In this document: in pieces, positions 24,736 to 36,970 of the stretch
How the letters are laid out: every line of letters begins with the position of its first letter
Position numbering within the stretch: the stretch's first letter is position 1
Source of the DNA: Hyperoodon ampullatus
Lineage: Eukaryota; Chordata; Mammalia; Artiodactyla; Ziphiidae
Length of the DNA: 64,000 nucleotides
Direction: 5' to 3'
Assembly: GCA_949752795.1 (NCBI GenBank)
Contig: OX457058.1
Coordinates: 166,534,223-166,598,222 of the forward strand
The notes under the pieces: model-generated
The model's input: the letters and a program-made list of their open reading frames with translations, nothing else
Database searches by the model: none
Told to the model about the DNA's origin: nothing
Made by a program: the position numbers and the translations under genes

Positions 24736-26015
24736 TTAAAATTTTATTTATATTTACTTTTTTATTTATGAAAGAAACTGAAATTCAAAGCAATTAATTT
24801 TACTTTTTATTCACAGTTTTTTAGTTTGTACTATTTTTTCCAAAACAGCAATATTATTATTTTCTGTTTATAAAACTAATGATAAGCTCATTTTTAAAAA
24901 TTAGACCATTCAGAAATATATCAACTATAAAGTCCCATTGTAAATCCTACTCCCCCAAATAACTACTACTATCTACTGTCCTGTCTATCCATACTTAAAT
25001 AATTCATTTTGATTTTCTAATGCGATCATGTATCTACTGAATTCTGTAACTTATTTTCTCGTTTTACAAAGTGCTAACGTCATGTGGTTGATAAAATGTG
25101 ACAATGTGCTTCAAGTGTCTAGCCCAGCACCTGGCACATAGTTAGGACTTGGTAAGTAGTGAGATTTACGAAAGTAAGATTTGGGGGTTCCCTTTGGCTT
25201 TCAGATCTTCATTCTCTATTTACCATGGATAATTGAGAGTTCATATAAAATACCAGAGAACTGAGGCTTACAGTGAGGAAGCTAAAAATCTAGCCTATAG
25301 GACTTGACCTGGTATCTCTGAGGTGGCCACTCAGAGATGCTGTGTACAGCTGGGTGATGTGTGCACTGCACAAGAGGAGTCGAGTGGAGAGCTCAAAGCC
25401 AGCCTGCATGCACTCCACGCTCTGCACCCAGGGGGCTACATCTGCCCAGAGGGGAGCCTCTTTCTGATTTTCACACAAATTCCCACACCAGCTAAGTGGC
25501 ACCCCTTTGACTACTAGTAAGAGGTTGCTTCTTATGGGGTAATTTTCTGTTACATCCTAAGACATAGCACAGCATCACCCTGAAGAAGTTGGTCTGGAAT
25601 ATTGAGCTCCCCTAAATGGGATGCTGCTAACTCCAGCAGGCCTCCCAGAGTGCACCGGGCAACATTTGCAAGATGGACTTGCACAGGCAGCTGGTGTTAT
25701 GCTCGGAGGACCAGGACTCCTGGATTCCGGACATGCCCCAGAAGCAGGGGAAGGAGGTAGGGAGGGCCTACCCTGCACATCCACGCAAGCGATGCTTAGA
25801 AGGCAATAGTGGGGCTCCAGACAAGGCCCAACAAGGTAAAAAGGATTGGTTCCATTAATCACACAGAGTGTGGCTCAGGGGACTCTGGAAGGAGGAAACC
25901 ACATGGGGAGCCAGTGTGGTCCAGGCATCTGCTTGGCCCTGGAGAGACAGCAGAGTAAGACGATGAGGTCCACCGTCTCATGGAGCTTTCATTCTGTTAT
26001 AACAAGTACATAAGG
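24736..26015. other. Mostly unassigned intronic stretch
   Basis: 24800-25080 is AT-rich and resembles old repeat debris. 25095-25160 carries a MIR/L2-like word (CAGCACCTGGCACATAGTTA). Nothing coding. Confidence 0.45.
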
Positions 26016-26019
26016 AGGT

Positions 26020-26440
26020 GATTTGAGATAGGGGCAAGTGCCTTAAAAAAAAAATAAAGCAGACTGAGATTATAGCGTGCAGCTGGGCAGAGGGCCAGGC
26101 TGTTCTTTAGGTGGCCAAGGGCTTGGGATTACTGAAGCTGAGATCTGAAGTCAGCAGTGTGAATGAAGAGCTGGAGAAGAGCATTCCAGGCAGAGAGCAT
26201 AGCAGGTACCAAGGCCCTGTGGCAGGCCAGCATGGCCAAAGCACGGTGAGCTAGGGGGACAAAATAACTAAATGAAATTGGAGACTAGGTGAGATTTAGA
26301 GCATGCGGGGCCCTGGAAGCCATGCTGAGGAGGTGGCACTGTGTACTTTCCTGCAGTGGGAGGCCACTGAAGGATTTTAAGCACGAGAGTGACAAGATCA
26401 GAGTTATATTTTCAAACAGTCGTTCTCAGAATGAAAAATT
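26020..26440 (+). repeat. Ancient interspersed repeat, family not assigned
   Basis: Contains GAGCATTCCAGGCAGAGAGC, CAAGGCCCTGTGGCAGG and GGATTTTAAGCACGAGAGTG, a word order I know from old mammalian repeats. Related words recur at 34280-34600 and 39000-39200. Confidence 0.5.
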
Positions 26441-26915
26441 AACTTAATGATGAACTCCGCGTGCCGGGTGGACCCGGTGTTGTAGGTGAGCAGGAGAGGA
26501 AGCAGAAACGTCCTACAGGAGCATCTGCAGTGGTCCAGGCGAGCAGTGAGGTCTTCGACTGTGGGTGGCCATGCAGACGGGGAGTGGTCAGATTCGCAAT
26601 GTCAGGGTAGCAGGAACCACGGTCTCAGGGGAGCCGGGATGGCTATCATGAGAACCACTAGGATAGTAAAGGTTGAGACAGGCCCCCTGACTTTGGGGTG
26701 TGAGGTTAGAGGGTGGTTATAATAACCAGCAGGAAACCACACCCCAGAGCCTCTGAGCCATCATGTAGGCTCCTGAATAAGGGCTAGATTCTCCCAGTGC
26801 CTGGTCTCAACTACAGGATAAAAGACTTGAGAAATGTGTTTGTTTCTTCTGGTTCTCGAAGACCTCCCCATCATTAAGAACATTCTGGTTCTTGAAGGCC
26901 CATTAAGAAGCAATG
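26441..26915. other. Unique intronic stretch
   Basis: Nothing recognised. A small GTTCTTGAAGGCC/GTTCTCGAAGACC direct repeat lies near 26850 and 26890. Confidence 0.45.
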
Positions 26916-26924
26916 AACTTAAAC

Positions 26925-27277
26925 TTTTTTTTTTTAAATTTATTTATTTATTTTTGGCTGCATTGGGTCTTCGTTGCTGTGCATGGGCTTTCTCTAGTTG
27001 CGATGAGCGGGGGCTACTCTTCGTTGCAGTGCACGGGCTTCTCATTGCAGTGGCTTCTCTTGTTGCAGAGCACAGGCTCTAGGTGCGTGGGCTTCAGTAG
27101 TTGCAGCACGCAGGCTCAGTAGTTGTGACTCACGGGCTCTAGAGCACAGGCTCAGTAGTTGTGGTGCACGGGCTTAGCTGCTCCGTGGCATGTGGGATCT
27201 TCCCGGACCAGGGCTCAAACCCATGTCTCCTGCATTGGCAAGAGGATTCTCAACCACTGCGCCACCAGGGAAGCCCA
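26925..27277 (-). mobile_element. CHR-type SINE, long form
   Basis: Long variant with T-rich/(TTTA)n tail at left and GGGAAGCCC at right. Duplication AACTTAAAC at 26916-26924 and 27278-27286. Confidence 0.92.
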
Positions 27278-27286
27278 AACTTAAAC

Positions 27287-28184
27287 ATTTTAAACATACC
27301 GTACGACAAAGCAGTCATTTAGATCTGGGGAAAGGGAGACAAGGAATGGTGCTATTAATTGTTAAACATTGATGCAGGGCTGAGGTCATGAGTCATCGCC
27401 CCTTCCATCCCAGCCCCCTCTCCAAAGAAATAACTCTGGTACTAAAGCTGGACAAGCACAGAAATCATTTGACACCCATTTCATGTTAACGTTGCTGCTT
27501 TGAAAATCCCACAGGATCCCCTGTAAGATCCCAATGTACCCTCTGAATTATCTGAGGAAGATGAATTATGTTCAGTAGAGTTTGAGGGTTAAGGGTAGTG
27601 GAAAGGAGCTGAAGATAAATGTGCCAGTGACTTTTGTAGGTTTTAGGTTCCATGGTGAGAAATAAATCAGCAAAGGTTCATTCTCTCCCTGGGGCAGTGA
27701 ATTTATTATGATCATTCCTCCAGCCACTTCTGGCAGAGCTCTCACATATCCTGGGTTATAAGTAAGTAAATACTGGCAACTTAAAAGCAGCATGTGGTGG
27801 AGGGGGCTTGAGCCTCAGCCACCTACCTCTTCCGTTAGGGGAAGTCATACTTTTCTCGTCAGACCAATTTACGCTCTTACCAAGAGTGAATGAGAGGAAA
27901 GACTTCTCTCCACCACCCACCATCCTCTCCCCCAGATATGGGGGTCCTCCTGCACACCTTAGCTTCTCCAGGTCAAAACCAAGAGAGCTGGCCCCCTGCT
28001 GGCAACCCAGCCAGGACCCTCCTTCCCAGTTCTTGGCTCTTCGCCAGGAAGAGACTCTAAAATTGACCACATTTCAAGGAGCATTTTCCCCAGTGCAAAC
28101 ACAAACAAGGATGTGGCATCACTTCAAGGCTTAATAGCGTAACCAGAGAGCTATTTGCTTTAAACCATAGATTTTGTCTTTTAC
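27287..28184. other. Unique intronic stretch
   Basis: No gene or recognised repeat. A chance frame of ~108 codons without support lies at 27808-28134. Confidence 0.45.
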
Positions 28185-28943
28185 ACTTTACTGAAATATA
28201 ATTGACATACAGTAATCTGCACCTATTTAAGGTATACGGTTTGATGAGTTTTGACATATGTGTGCCTCCAGGAAGCCAGCTAAAGAATTAAGATAATGAA
28301 CATACCCATCATTTCCAAAAGTTTCCTTGTGCCCTGTTGTAATCCATCCCTCCCTTCCCCATCCCCAGGTAACCACTACTACTCTGTCACTATGAATTAG
28401 TTTGCATTTTCTAGAATTTTTATGTAATTGGGATTATACAGTTTTTAAACTGGCTTCTTTCACTTAGCATAATCATTCTGATATTTATCCATCTTGTTGC
28501 ATGTATCAATAATTTGTTCCTTGTTATTGGCTGTCTATTATTTCTAGCATCATTTGTTTTGATGTTAAAAACATTTTCAATTCTCAGTTGAATTGCCTAG
28601 GCACCTTTCTAAAAAATCAATTGACTGTGTGTGTGTGTGATGTGGGTCTATTTCTAGACTCTCTATTGAGTTTCATTGATCTGTATGTCTATCTTTACAC
28701 TAATACCTCATTGTCTAGATTGTCTTAACTATGTAAAACCTTGAAATCAAGTAGTATAAGTCTCTAGCATTGTGCTTCTTTAAGTTGCTTTGGCTATTTC
28801 AGGTCCTTTGCACTTCTATATAAATTTTTAAATTAACTTGTCATTTGCTACCAAAAAAAAATGCTGCTGGGATTTTGATTTGGATTGCCTTGAGTGTATA
28901 GACCAATTTGGGGAGAATTGACATCTTAACAATATGAAGTCTT

Positions 28944-29036
28944 ATATTCATTTTGCTGTACAGTAGAAACCAACACAACACTGCAAAGCAACTATACTCC
29001 AATAAAAATTAATTTAAAACAAACAAACAAAAAAAC
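28944..29036 (+). mobile_element. 93-bp L1 3' end micro-insertion
   Basis: Only the last part of an L1 3' UTR (CAGTAGAAACCAACACAACA, then CTCCAATAAAAATTAATT) plus an A-rich tail. Perfect 14-bp duplication CAATATGAAGTCTT at 28930-28943 and 29037-29050. Confidence 0.95.
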
Positions 29037-29172
29037 CAATATGAAGTCTTCTGATCCATAAACATAGCATCTCTCTCCATTTATTTAGGTCTTTCATTTT
29101 TCTCAGTAATGTTTTATAGTCTTCAGTGTACAGGTCTTGCATGTCTTTTGTCAAATTTTCCTTAAATATTTT

Positions 29173-30266
29173 CCTTTTTTTTTCTTTTTTTTTTAAACAC
29201 CTTTATTGGAGTATAATTGCTTTACAATGGTGTGTTAGTTTCTGCTGTATAACAAAGTGAATCAGCTATACATATACATATATCCCCATATCTCCCTCTT
29301 GTGTGTCTCCCTCCCACCCTCCCTATCCCACCCCTCTACGTGGTCCCAAAGCACCGAGCTGATCTCCCTGTGCTATGAGGCTGCTTCCCACTAGCTATCT
29401 ATTTTACATTTGGTAGTGTATATATGGCAATGCCACTCTCTCACTTCGTCCCAGCTTACCCTTCCCTCTCTCCGTGTCCTTAGGTCCATTCTCTACATCT
29501 GCATCTTTATTCCTGTACTGCCCCTAGGTTCTTCAGAACTTTTTTTTTTTTCTGATTCCATATATACGTGTTAGCATATGGTATTTGTTTTTCTCTTTCT
29601 GACTTACTTCACTCTGTATGACAGATTCTAGGTCCATCCACCTCACTACAAATAACTCAATTTTGTTTCTTTTTATGGCTGAGTAATATTCCATAATATA
29701 TATGTGTGACATCTTCTTTATCCTTTCATCTGTCAATGGATACTTAGGTTGCTTCCATGTCCTGTCTATTGTAAATAGTGCTGCAATGAACATTGTGGTA
29801 CATGACTCTTTCTGAGTTATGGTTTTCTCAGGGTATATGCCCAGTAGTGGGGTTGCTGGGTCACATGGTAGTTCTATTTCTAGTTTTTTAAGGAACCTCC
29901 ATACTGTTCTCCATAGTGGTTCTATCAATTTACATTCCCACCAACAGTGTAGGAGGGTTCCCTTTTCTCCACACCCTCTCCAGCATTTATTGTTTGTAGA
30001 TTTTTTGATGATGGCCATTCTGACTGGTGTGAGGTGATACCTCATTGTAGTTTTGATTTGCATTTCTCTAATGATTAGTGATGTTGAGCATCCTTTCATG
30101 TATTTGTTGGCAATCTGTATATCTTCTTTGGAGAAATGTCTATTTAGGTCTTCTGCCCATTGTTGGATTGGGTTGTTTGTTTTTTTGATATTGAGCTGCA
30201 TGAGCTGCTTGTCTGTTTTGGAGATTAATCCTTTGTCAGTTGCTTCGTTTGCAAATATTTTCTCCC
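29173..30266 (-). mobile_element. 5'-truncated L1 nested in older L1
   Basis: Poly-T then CACCTTTATTGGAGTATAAT at left, running into ORF2 C-terminal sequence. The minus-strand frame 29533-30201 is open for 222 codons and matches the ORF2 tail. Host L1 resumes at AAGTATTTTACAG; imperfect duplication AAATATTTT/AAGTATTTT at 29164-29172 and 30267-30275. Confidence 0.9.
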
Positions 30267-31218
30267 AAGTATTTTACAGTTTTGATGTTATTGTAAATGA
30301 TATTTTAGTTCAATTTTTATTGTCATATATACTGCTAATATGTAGAAATACAATTGTATTTGTGTCCTGCAATTTTGCTAAACATATGTTAGTTCTTAAT
30401 TTTTTTTAAGATTCAGTTGGATTTTTTATGTAGACAATCATGTCTCCTGTAAATGAAGACTTCTTTCTTTCCTTCTAAGAACTGTTTTAAATGAATCTTT
30501 AATCTTTCATATTTTGATTTTCATTCCTTTCAAAATACTTTCCAATTTCTATTTATTTCTTCTTTGACTCATGGGCTATTTAAGTGTGTTGTTTAATTTT
30601 CAAGTAACTGGGGATTTTGTGCCAATCCTTTTCTTATTATTTTCTAACTTAGGCCCATTGTGGTCCTCCACGTAATTATTATTTGAATGCTTTTAGATTT
30701 ATTGAGTTTTGTCTTATGGCTGAGAATATTATCTATTTTGGTAAAGGTTCCATTGCACTTGAGAAGAATGTGTGTTCTGCTCTTGGTGGGTGGAGTTTTC
30801 TACAAGTATTAATGAGTTCTGGTTGGTCAACACTTTTGTTCGACTCTTCCATATCCTTACTGATTTTCTATCTGCTCGTTCTGTCATTTATCGTGAGACA
30901 TGTGTTGAAATCTTCAGTGGTAATCATGGTTTTGTTTATTTCTACTTACCGTTCTAGCAGTTTTTGCTTCATATATTTCAAAGCTCTGTTATTAGTTGCT
31001 TAAACATTTAAGGGTTTTTTGTCCTCTGGATGAATTGGTTCCTTTATCCATGGTAGAAGATCCCCTTAGAAATGATCCTCTTTCCTCCAACAGTGTTCCT
31101 TGCCCTAACCTATGCTTTATCTTTAATGAATATAAACACTCCACCTTTCTTTTACTTAGTGTTAATGTGGAATATCTTTTCCATCCTTTTACTTCTAACC
31201 TCTCTGTGCCTTTATATT

Positions 31219-31232
31219 TAAAGTGGGTCTCT
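31219..31232. repeat. Target-site duplication, left copy (RNF34 retrocopy)
   Basis: TAAAGTGGGTCTCT, identical to 33179-33192. Joining the flanks across the insert restores a typical L1 sequence running into TGTAGACAGCATATA, which proves the insertion point. Confidence 0.93.
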
Positions 31233-33178
31233 CTTTTTTTTTTAAACCTAATTTTATTCCTAAGGTTCAAACTAGCTAGTGGGTAGCACTGAAAATACAC
31301 TTTCAATATATAAAACAGTGTAAACTGATTACACGTTAATAAAGAATTTAACACACACACTTCTCTAATGAAGGAAGCTAGATGCAGCCCTCGCTATAAA
31401 AAGCTGCACCTGAACAAAAATGGACATGTTTAGTCTCAGGCCCTGGCAGTTGACTATAGAATGTCAGTTGTTCCCAATTATGTTTAAACGCAGAAATAGC
31501 AACAATGTGGAAAATTACATTCATCAAACAGTAGCATTTAAAATATACATGACTAATAAAATGAACATTCAGAGGTGACCCTGTTCAGCATGTACCATGT
31601 CGGCCATTTGCAGACAGTGACCTCATCCAAAGAGAGCAGAAGTTTCAAACATCTGAGTAGTTTAAGTTAAAAATAGGATGAAGGAGAAATAAGAGAACAG
31701 GATAAATGTCCTCCAAAGAGAACAGTAGCTGATGCCATAAGCAGTCTGACTTCTGTGATTAGTAATAAGAGATGTGTGAAGAAGCCCAGCAGAAACTGGG
31801 AAACTGAGCCAGTCCTCCAGCTGACAGGCATACAGCATGGACCAGTGCTGCTGCAACTTAGGATGAATCTTTCCCGTCCCCAGTTAGTTGTGAAAATAAT
31901 TTTTTAAAATAGCTTCAAATTTTGAACAGGAAGTTTCCAGTCCCTTCTGTGCACTGAAACGTCTGGGATCGAGCTTGGGGGGTCCTTGGCTTCAGGACTT
32001 GAACACGTGCATAGCGCGCACCACGTACTGCCGGCAGATGGGACACTCGCTCATGCGCTTGCCGCACTTGGTGCAGGTGACCATGTGCCCGCACTCGAGC
32101 AGGACGCAGTCGATGATGGCGTCCATGCAGATCCGGCACAGGCTGTCGTCCTCCTCGTCCTGCAGCTGCAGCCGCTCGCCATATGACTTTTGATTTTCTT
32201 CATTCTCTTTGTATAACCGGTTTACTTTCTCTACTAGCTCCCATTTTTCACAACAGCCAGAATAGTTGACAAAATTCCGAGCCAGGATTTCCTTGAGCTG
32301 GCGCACGCTCATCCCTTCCACGTCTTCAAGGCTTGACAGGTCAGACAGAAGCTCTCACTCTCTTCTTAGCGAGGCCAGATGTCCGCTCCTCCAAGTTTTC
32401 TTCATCCTCGTCATCATCTTCTTCATCATCTTCTGTGTTTGCTGAAGCTATTTCACTTCGCACCTGTGCCAGTACTCCAGATCCTAAGGTCCGGTCTCCA
32501 CCCATAAGCTCTCCCTGAAAGGAAGACACGGTAGCAGATGGGGCTGTATAGTTTGAAAAAAATGAATGTGTAAAAAAGCTAGAAGTCTGGGACCTTGAGG
32601 AATTCAGACTGCTTGTGTCCAGGTTGTCCTCAGAGCCCAGCCCACGGTGACACAGTACCAGATCTACCAAGTCTTCTTTCTCTCGACAGGTATCGATCGG
32701 TATGTTTCTAAGAATGAGATACTGCCGTAGATCCTTCACTTTCAGTCGCATTAACTGAGGGCGCTGAAAGGCTGTCTCTTGTAATAAGTGACAAGTGGAA
32801 CATCTACGGAGATTTTCTTGTAAGATCGAACAAACGGAGCAAAAATCTTTCTTGCAGTCACAACATACATGCTTCTTTCTAAAGACTGAAAATGAAAGTC
32901 CACAGGCTTTGCAAACTATATTAGGCCCTTCTGTAGGTGCTGGTGGGTAAGTGGAAAAATCAGAGCTCGGTGTAAATCTGAATGGACCAGTGCCTCCTGC
33001 AAATCCTGACTGCTGGCCCCTGACAGCTCTAGTCCCCATGACTTCATTCAGCAGCCCACAGCACGAAGCCCACATAGACGTGGCACCCGCCTTCATGGCC
33101 GCAACCGCTGCTTCTGGGTCGACTCTGCCAGGGAATTCAGCACCATAGCAGCTCCTAGCACAACTGCCCTCCTTCCTC
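31233..33178 (-). pseudogene. RNF34: RNF34 processed retrocopy (one 2-bp frameshift)
   Basis: An intronless copy of the RNF34 mRNA, whose parent encodes a RING E3 ubiquitin ligase with an N-terminal FYVE-like zinc finger. The N-terminal half reads from ATG at 33094-33096 down to 32341, 251 codons: zinc-finger cysteines begin at residues 62 and 65 (CKAC...CCDC...CSVC), then a SAP-like segment and an acidic D/E run. A 2-bp deletion near 32347-32349 then brings in TGA at 32341-32343. The downstream frame continues from about 32340 to TGA at 31992-31994 and keeps a complete C3HC4 RING (CRIC...CGHMVTC...CPIC). No other stop or frameshift is visible. Retroposition marks: no introns, AATAAA (as TTTATT, 31253-31258) before a poly(A) tract (poly-T from 31234), about 82 bp of 5' UTR, and a 14-bp target-site duplication TAAAGTGGGTCTCT at 31219-31232 and 33179-33192. 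It interrupts an L1. A single assembly error could mimic the frameshift, so an intact retrogene is not excluded. Confidence 0.92.
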
Positions 33179-33192
33179 TAAAGTGGGTCTCT
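33179..33192. repeat. Target-site duplication, right copy (RNF34 retrocopy)
   Basis: TAAAGTGGGTCTCT, identical to 31219-31232. It marks the 5' end of the retrocopy (minus-strand insert), so the inserted cDNA reached into the 5' UTR and was not severely truncated. Confidence 0.93.
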
Positions 33193-33766
33193 TGTAGACA
33201 GCATATAATTGGATCTTGCTTTTTCTTTCCCCAATCTGAAAATCCGTGCTGGCTAATTAGGTGTTTAAACATTTACAGTTAATGTGATTTGATGATTAGT
33301 ATGATTGGGTTTAAATCTACTATTTTACTACTTTTTTCTGTTTGTTCCGTCTATTTTTGTTCTCACTCTTTTTTTTTTCATTTTCTGCCTTCTTTTGGAG
33401 TAACTGAGTATTTTTTATTATTCCATTTTATCTTCCCTGCTGGCTCACTAGCTAAAACTCTCTGATGTGTTATTTTAATGGTTGCTAAAGGTTTATAATA
33501 TCCGTATTTAAGCCAGTCTATGTTCGAACATTATTATGTCTCTTCACATACAGTATAAGTACCTTAAAATAGTGTATTTCCATTTCTCCCCTCCCGGCCT
33601 TTGTTCTATTGTTGTCATACATTTTACTTCAGCATGTGTGCTGCCTGCTGTTCAGTGTCTGAAAGCTGTCATTTCATGTATTTTGTCCACTATTTTTAGT
33701 CATTTAAGGCAAGAGGGTAGATTTAGCTCTTGTTATTCCATCATATTCAGAAGAGAAATCCTAAGA

Positions 33767-34279
33767 GTTTTTTAGCCACATCTTTTTAATTTTTAAGTAA
33801 AAGTTTTTCATCTCTGTTCATTACAGAAATTTTAGAAAATGTCAGACAGTACTAAAAAGAAAATATTACCCATAATATTATCACCTAGAAATAACCCCTA
33901 TTAATATTTTACCATATTTCCCTTACCTTTTTTTTTTTTTACATTCTCACACAATTGAACCTATATATAGTCTTATAATTTAAGGGGAAGAGGACATTTT
34001 CTTAAATAATGAAAAACTCTTCACCAACATCATGTTATTAGCTGTCTCCTAGTTCATCGTCTGTTGGCTGTTTAGTGTGCCTACCCATTCCTGCCCTAGT
34101 ACCATGCTACTAATCCATAAAGTACAAATAAGTCTAGGGCACCTGATCCATCATAGGTACTACCCAAGCCATAAGGCCATGAATGAGATCCTCTCCCTTC
34201 GTCCCAGGGCCTTAAGACCCATCATGTCCAGGGAGGGAGGAATAACCTGTAAACAGATCATTTCACACAGATAACAAAT
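33767..34279. other. AT-rich unassigned stretch
   Basis: Contains words like GAAAATATTACCCATAATAT and ATAACCCCTATTAATATTTT that resemble very old repeat debris. No gene. Confidence 0.4.
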
Positions 34280-36970
34280 GCTGCCAAAGGCAAGAAAGGA
34301 AAAGAAACTCTGTCAGGGAAGCTGAACGAATCTTCACAAAGAAGGTGGCCTTTGCACTAAGTCTTGAATGGCCAGAAAAGGGGCACAGCAGGCCAAGGAC
34401 ACATACAGGTAGCATTCCCGAGGTGCAGAGTGGCATGGTGCCTTTGGAGAGCACCCAAGCTCTGCCATGTGCCGGGGAGGAGCAGGATGTGGCAGGAAAA
34501 GCTTCAGGAGGCCAGATTCTGGGGTCCTGCTAAGGAATTTATATTTCCTCCTGTGAGCAACAGGAAGCTCATAGAGGTTTTTTCAAAAGGGAGCAATCCA
34601 TAAATCATACTTGCTTTAGTAGCCATCACTCAGCAAAAGATGCTGGCGATGCACGAATGAACAAGTAACAACACACAGTCCTTGCTCTCTGGGAGAAGAC
34701 CACGCTTTGCATTTCATTGTGAATACACTGTAAAAACTGTAATAGCGATGTGTTACAGCTGTGCCCCACTGAGAGGCGAGGTCAGGAAAGGTTTTGCAGG
34801 GTTTATTGCTCAGCAGGAAGAAAAGCAATAAGGAGATCAGAACAGGCCTGGTGAGACTAGAGGAAGGCCTAAACTAAGGCCATGAGGACCATGGTGATAG
34901 AAAGAATTCAGGAGGCATTTCTGAAAAAGAACTTCGGTACACGTTGGATTCAGGGAGATGGAAGAGGACAAAGGATGATTGAGGTTTCTAACTGTATTCA
35001 CAGATGCGTACAGAGTAGCTACCGTGTGCCAGGCTCTGTGCTAGGCACTGGTGACATATCAGCAATCAAGTAATTCCCAGCCCTCCAACTGCTTGGAATC
35101 TAGAAGGTGAAACAGACAAGCAAACCAGCAATTACAGCACTAAGTTAGGCCTACCATAGGGATATGTAATGTTGCTCACAGGAATGTACATAGGAACTCA
35201 CAGAGGGACACACAAACTGGTCAGTCTTCAAAGATTTGGTGGACTCATGATGTCTAATCCAAAACTTGAGATACACTGTAGAAACTATCCAGCCAAAGAG
35301 GTGAGTGGATAATAAAAGAGAGTTCTAGGCTTAGGTCCAGAAGTTGGGGAGAACGTGGCAGGGGTGTAGTATGAGAGGGGTATGGCGAGAGATGAGATTG
35401 GAGAAGCAGAGAGAGGCCAGCGTATCTGAGGAATTTGGACTTTATTCCAAGGAATACTATAGGGTTTGAAGCAGGAATGTCAATTTTGCATTTTAACCGA
35501 AGTTCTAGTTGCAGAATGAAGAATGGGTAGGAGTGGGACAAGACTGGTGGTACCCAGGCAAGAGAGATGATGGCCTGGACCCAGGGATATGGCCGTGATG
35601 GATCAGATAGCTATTCCAGTGCTGGCATCAATGGGACGTGAAGTTTAACCAGATAAAAGATGTAGGGCAGTCAAGCTAACCCCAAGGGTTCTGCATTGGG
35701 GTAATGGTGATACTCTTCACCCAAAAGGGAGGGAAAGGTTTGGGGCTTAAGGATGATGACTTCCGTTTGGTGCAGGTTGAGTTTGAAGTGTCAATGGGCC
35801 ATGTAAATGCAGATGTCCGGCTTACTGGAGAGATCTGGGTTGAGATATAACTTTAATGACATCAGGATATAGATAGTAGTGAAAGCTCAGAGAACGTGTG
35901 AGCGCTGTCAGAGTGGGTTGAAAATGGGAAAAGGACAGAACACAGACAGTCGTGAGGAAAAGCGACATTGAAGGGGGGTACAACAAGAGACCATTCAGGA
36001 GAACAAGAAGGACCTACCGGAGGCCTGTGGAAAAGCAGAGGAGTGCGGTGTCATGGAAACTGAAGCTACAGAGGGTTCCAACAGAAGAGGGGTCAGTCGT
36101 GTCAAATGCTGCAGAGAGACCACGGGAGATGAGGACTAAAACATATCCATTGGCCTTCCTGAAAAGAAGTTTCAGTGACTTGTCTGAGAACACTCTTCTG
36201 GAGGTGGGAAATTAAGCCCGTATTCCAAAGGTTCCAGAGGAGTGAACTGGAGATACGGAATGGAAACAACTGATTCTCTCAGCAGTTTGAAGACATTTGG
36301 CAGGGAAGTAGAGAAGGAAGAGAGGTAGTGATCATAGGAGGAAACGGGAGAGACCTGAACAGTGTAAATGCTGATAGGATGGGTCTAGAGAAGGAGAATG
36401 AAAGATATAGGAGAAAGAGGAGGTAAGTGATGAAGCAGGACCCCTTGGGAGACAGGTGGGAGACAGGCACACATGGCAGGATTAACCTTAGTTGAGGGAG
36501 GGCCACCTCATCCCTTTCTCTTTCTCAGAAGAGAAAGCTAGAAGGGTGTGGAAGCAGGGATGTGTGTAGGTTTCTTGAGAAGTTCTGTGCTAATGGCTTC
36601 TATTTTCTCTGGGAGGTGTCTGGGTAGTTGAATTCACACAAAGATGAGAAGACAAAGAAAAGAGCGAAGTGTTGGCATTCCTTGGGGAGCACCAATTCCA
36701 TGGGGTGGATGGAGAAGGAGACACCAATGAAGGGAGGACCAGAGAAACGGAAGAACCAAGCGGTTCCCTAAAGCCAAGGGGAGAGTTTCAATAAGGAGGA
36801 AGCGGGTCAACATAGCAGAACAAGTTAGGACTAAAATGAACTGCTGGATCAGGCAAACCCAAGAACAATGAGGCAGAAGTCAAATTGACAGAACTATTAG
36901 GAAAGTCATCTGGAGATAGCAAGTGTAGACAACTCCTAAACTTTAAAAAGATTGAGTGGTAAATGGAAAG
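34280..36970 (+). repeat. Purine-rich ancient repeat block, family not assigned
   Basis: A long A/G-skewed stretch with recurring old-repeat words: GGCCTTTGCACTAAGTCTTG, TTTGGACTTTATTCCAAGG, GTGTCAAATGCTGCAGAGAG and GGGAGATGAGGACTAAAAC. It looks like one or two copies of a ~2 kb ancient mammalian element related to 26020-26440. All frames are short. Confidence 0.45.

Larger units (their letters stand above)
28185..33766 (-). mobile_element. Old L1M element, antisense, with three nested insertions
   Basis: 3' UTR-like sequence begins at 28185 (CTGAAATATAATTGACATAC). ORF2-like sequence follows at 28650-29170, 30270-31218 and 33193-33330, then the ORF1-side region to about 33766. Insertions inside it are the micro-L1 at 28944-29036, the L1 3' end at 29173-30266 and the RNF34 retrocopy at 31233-33178. 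Frames are heavily broken, so this is old. Confidence 0.8.

Noticed and set aside
29533..30201. 222-codon open frame resembling reverse-transcriptase-associated protein
   Set aside because: It is the ORF2 tail of a 5'-truncated L1, not a functional gene.
32333..32518. Serine-rich frame on the + strand
   Set aside because: Antisense of the acidic D/E run of the RNF34 copy.
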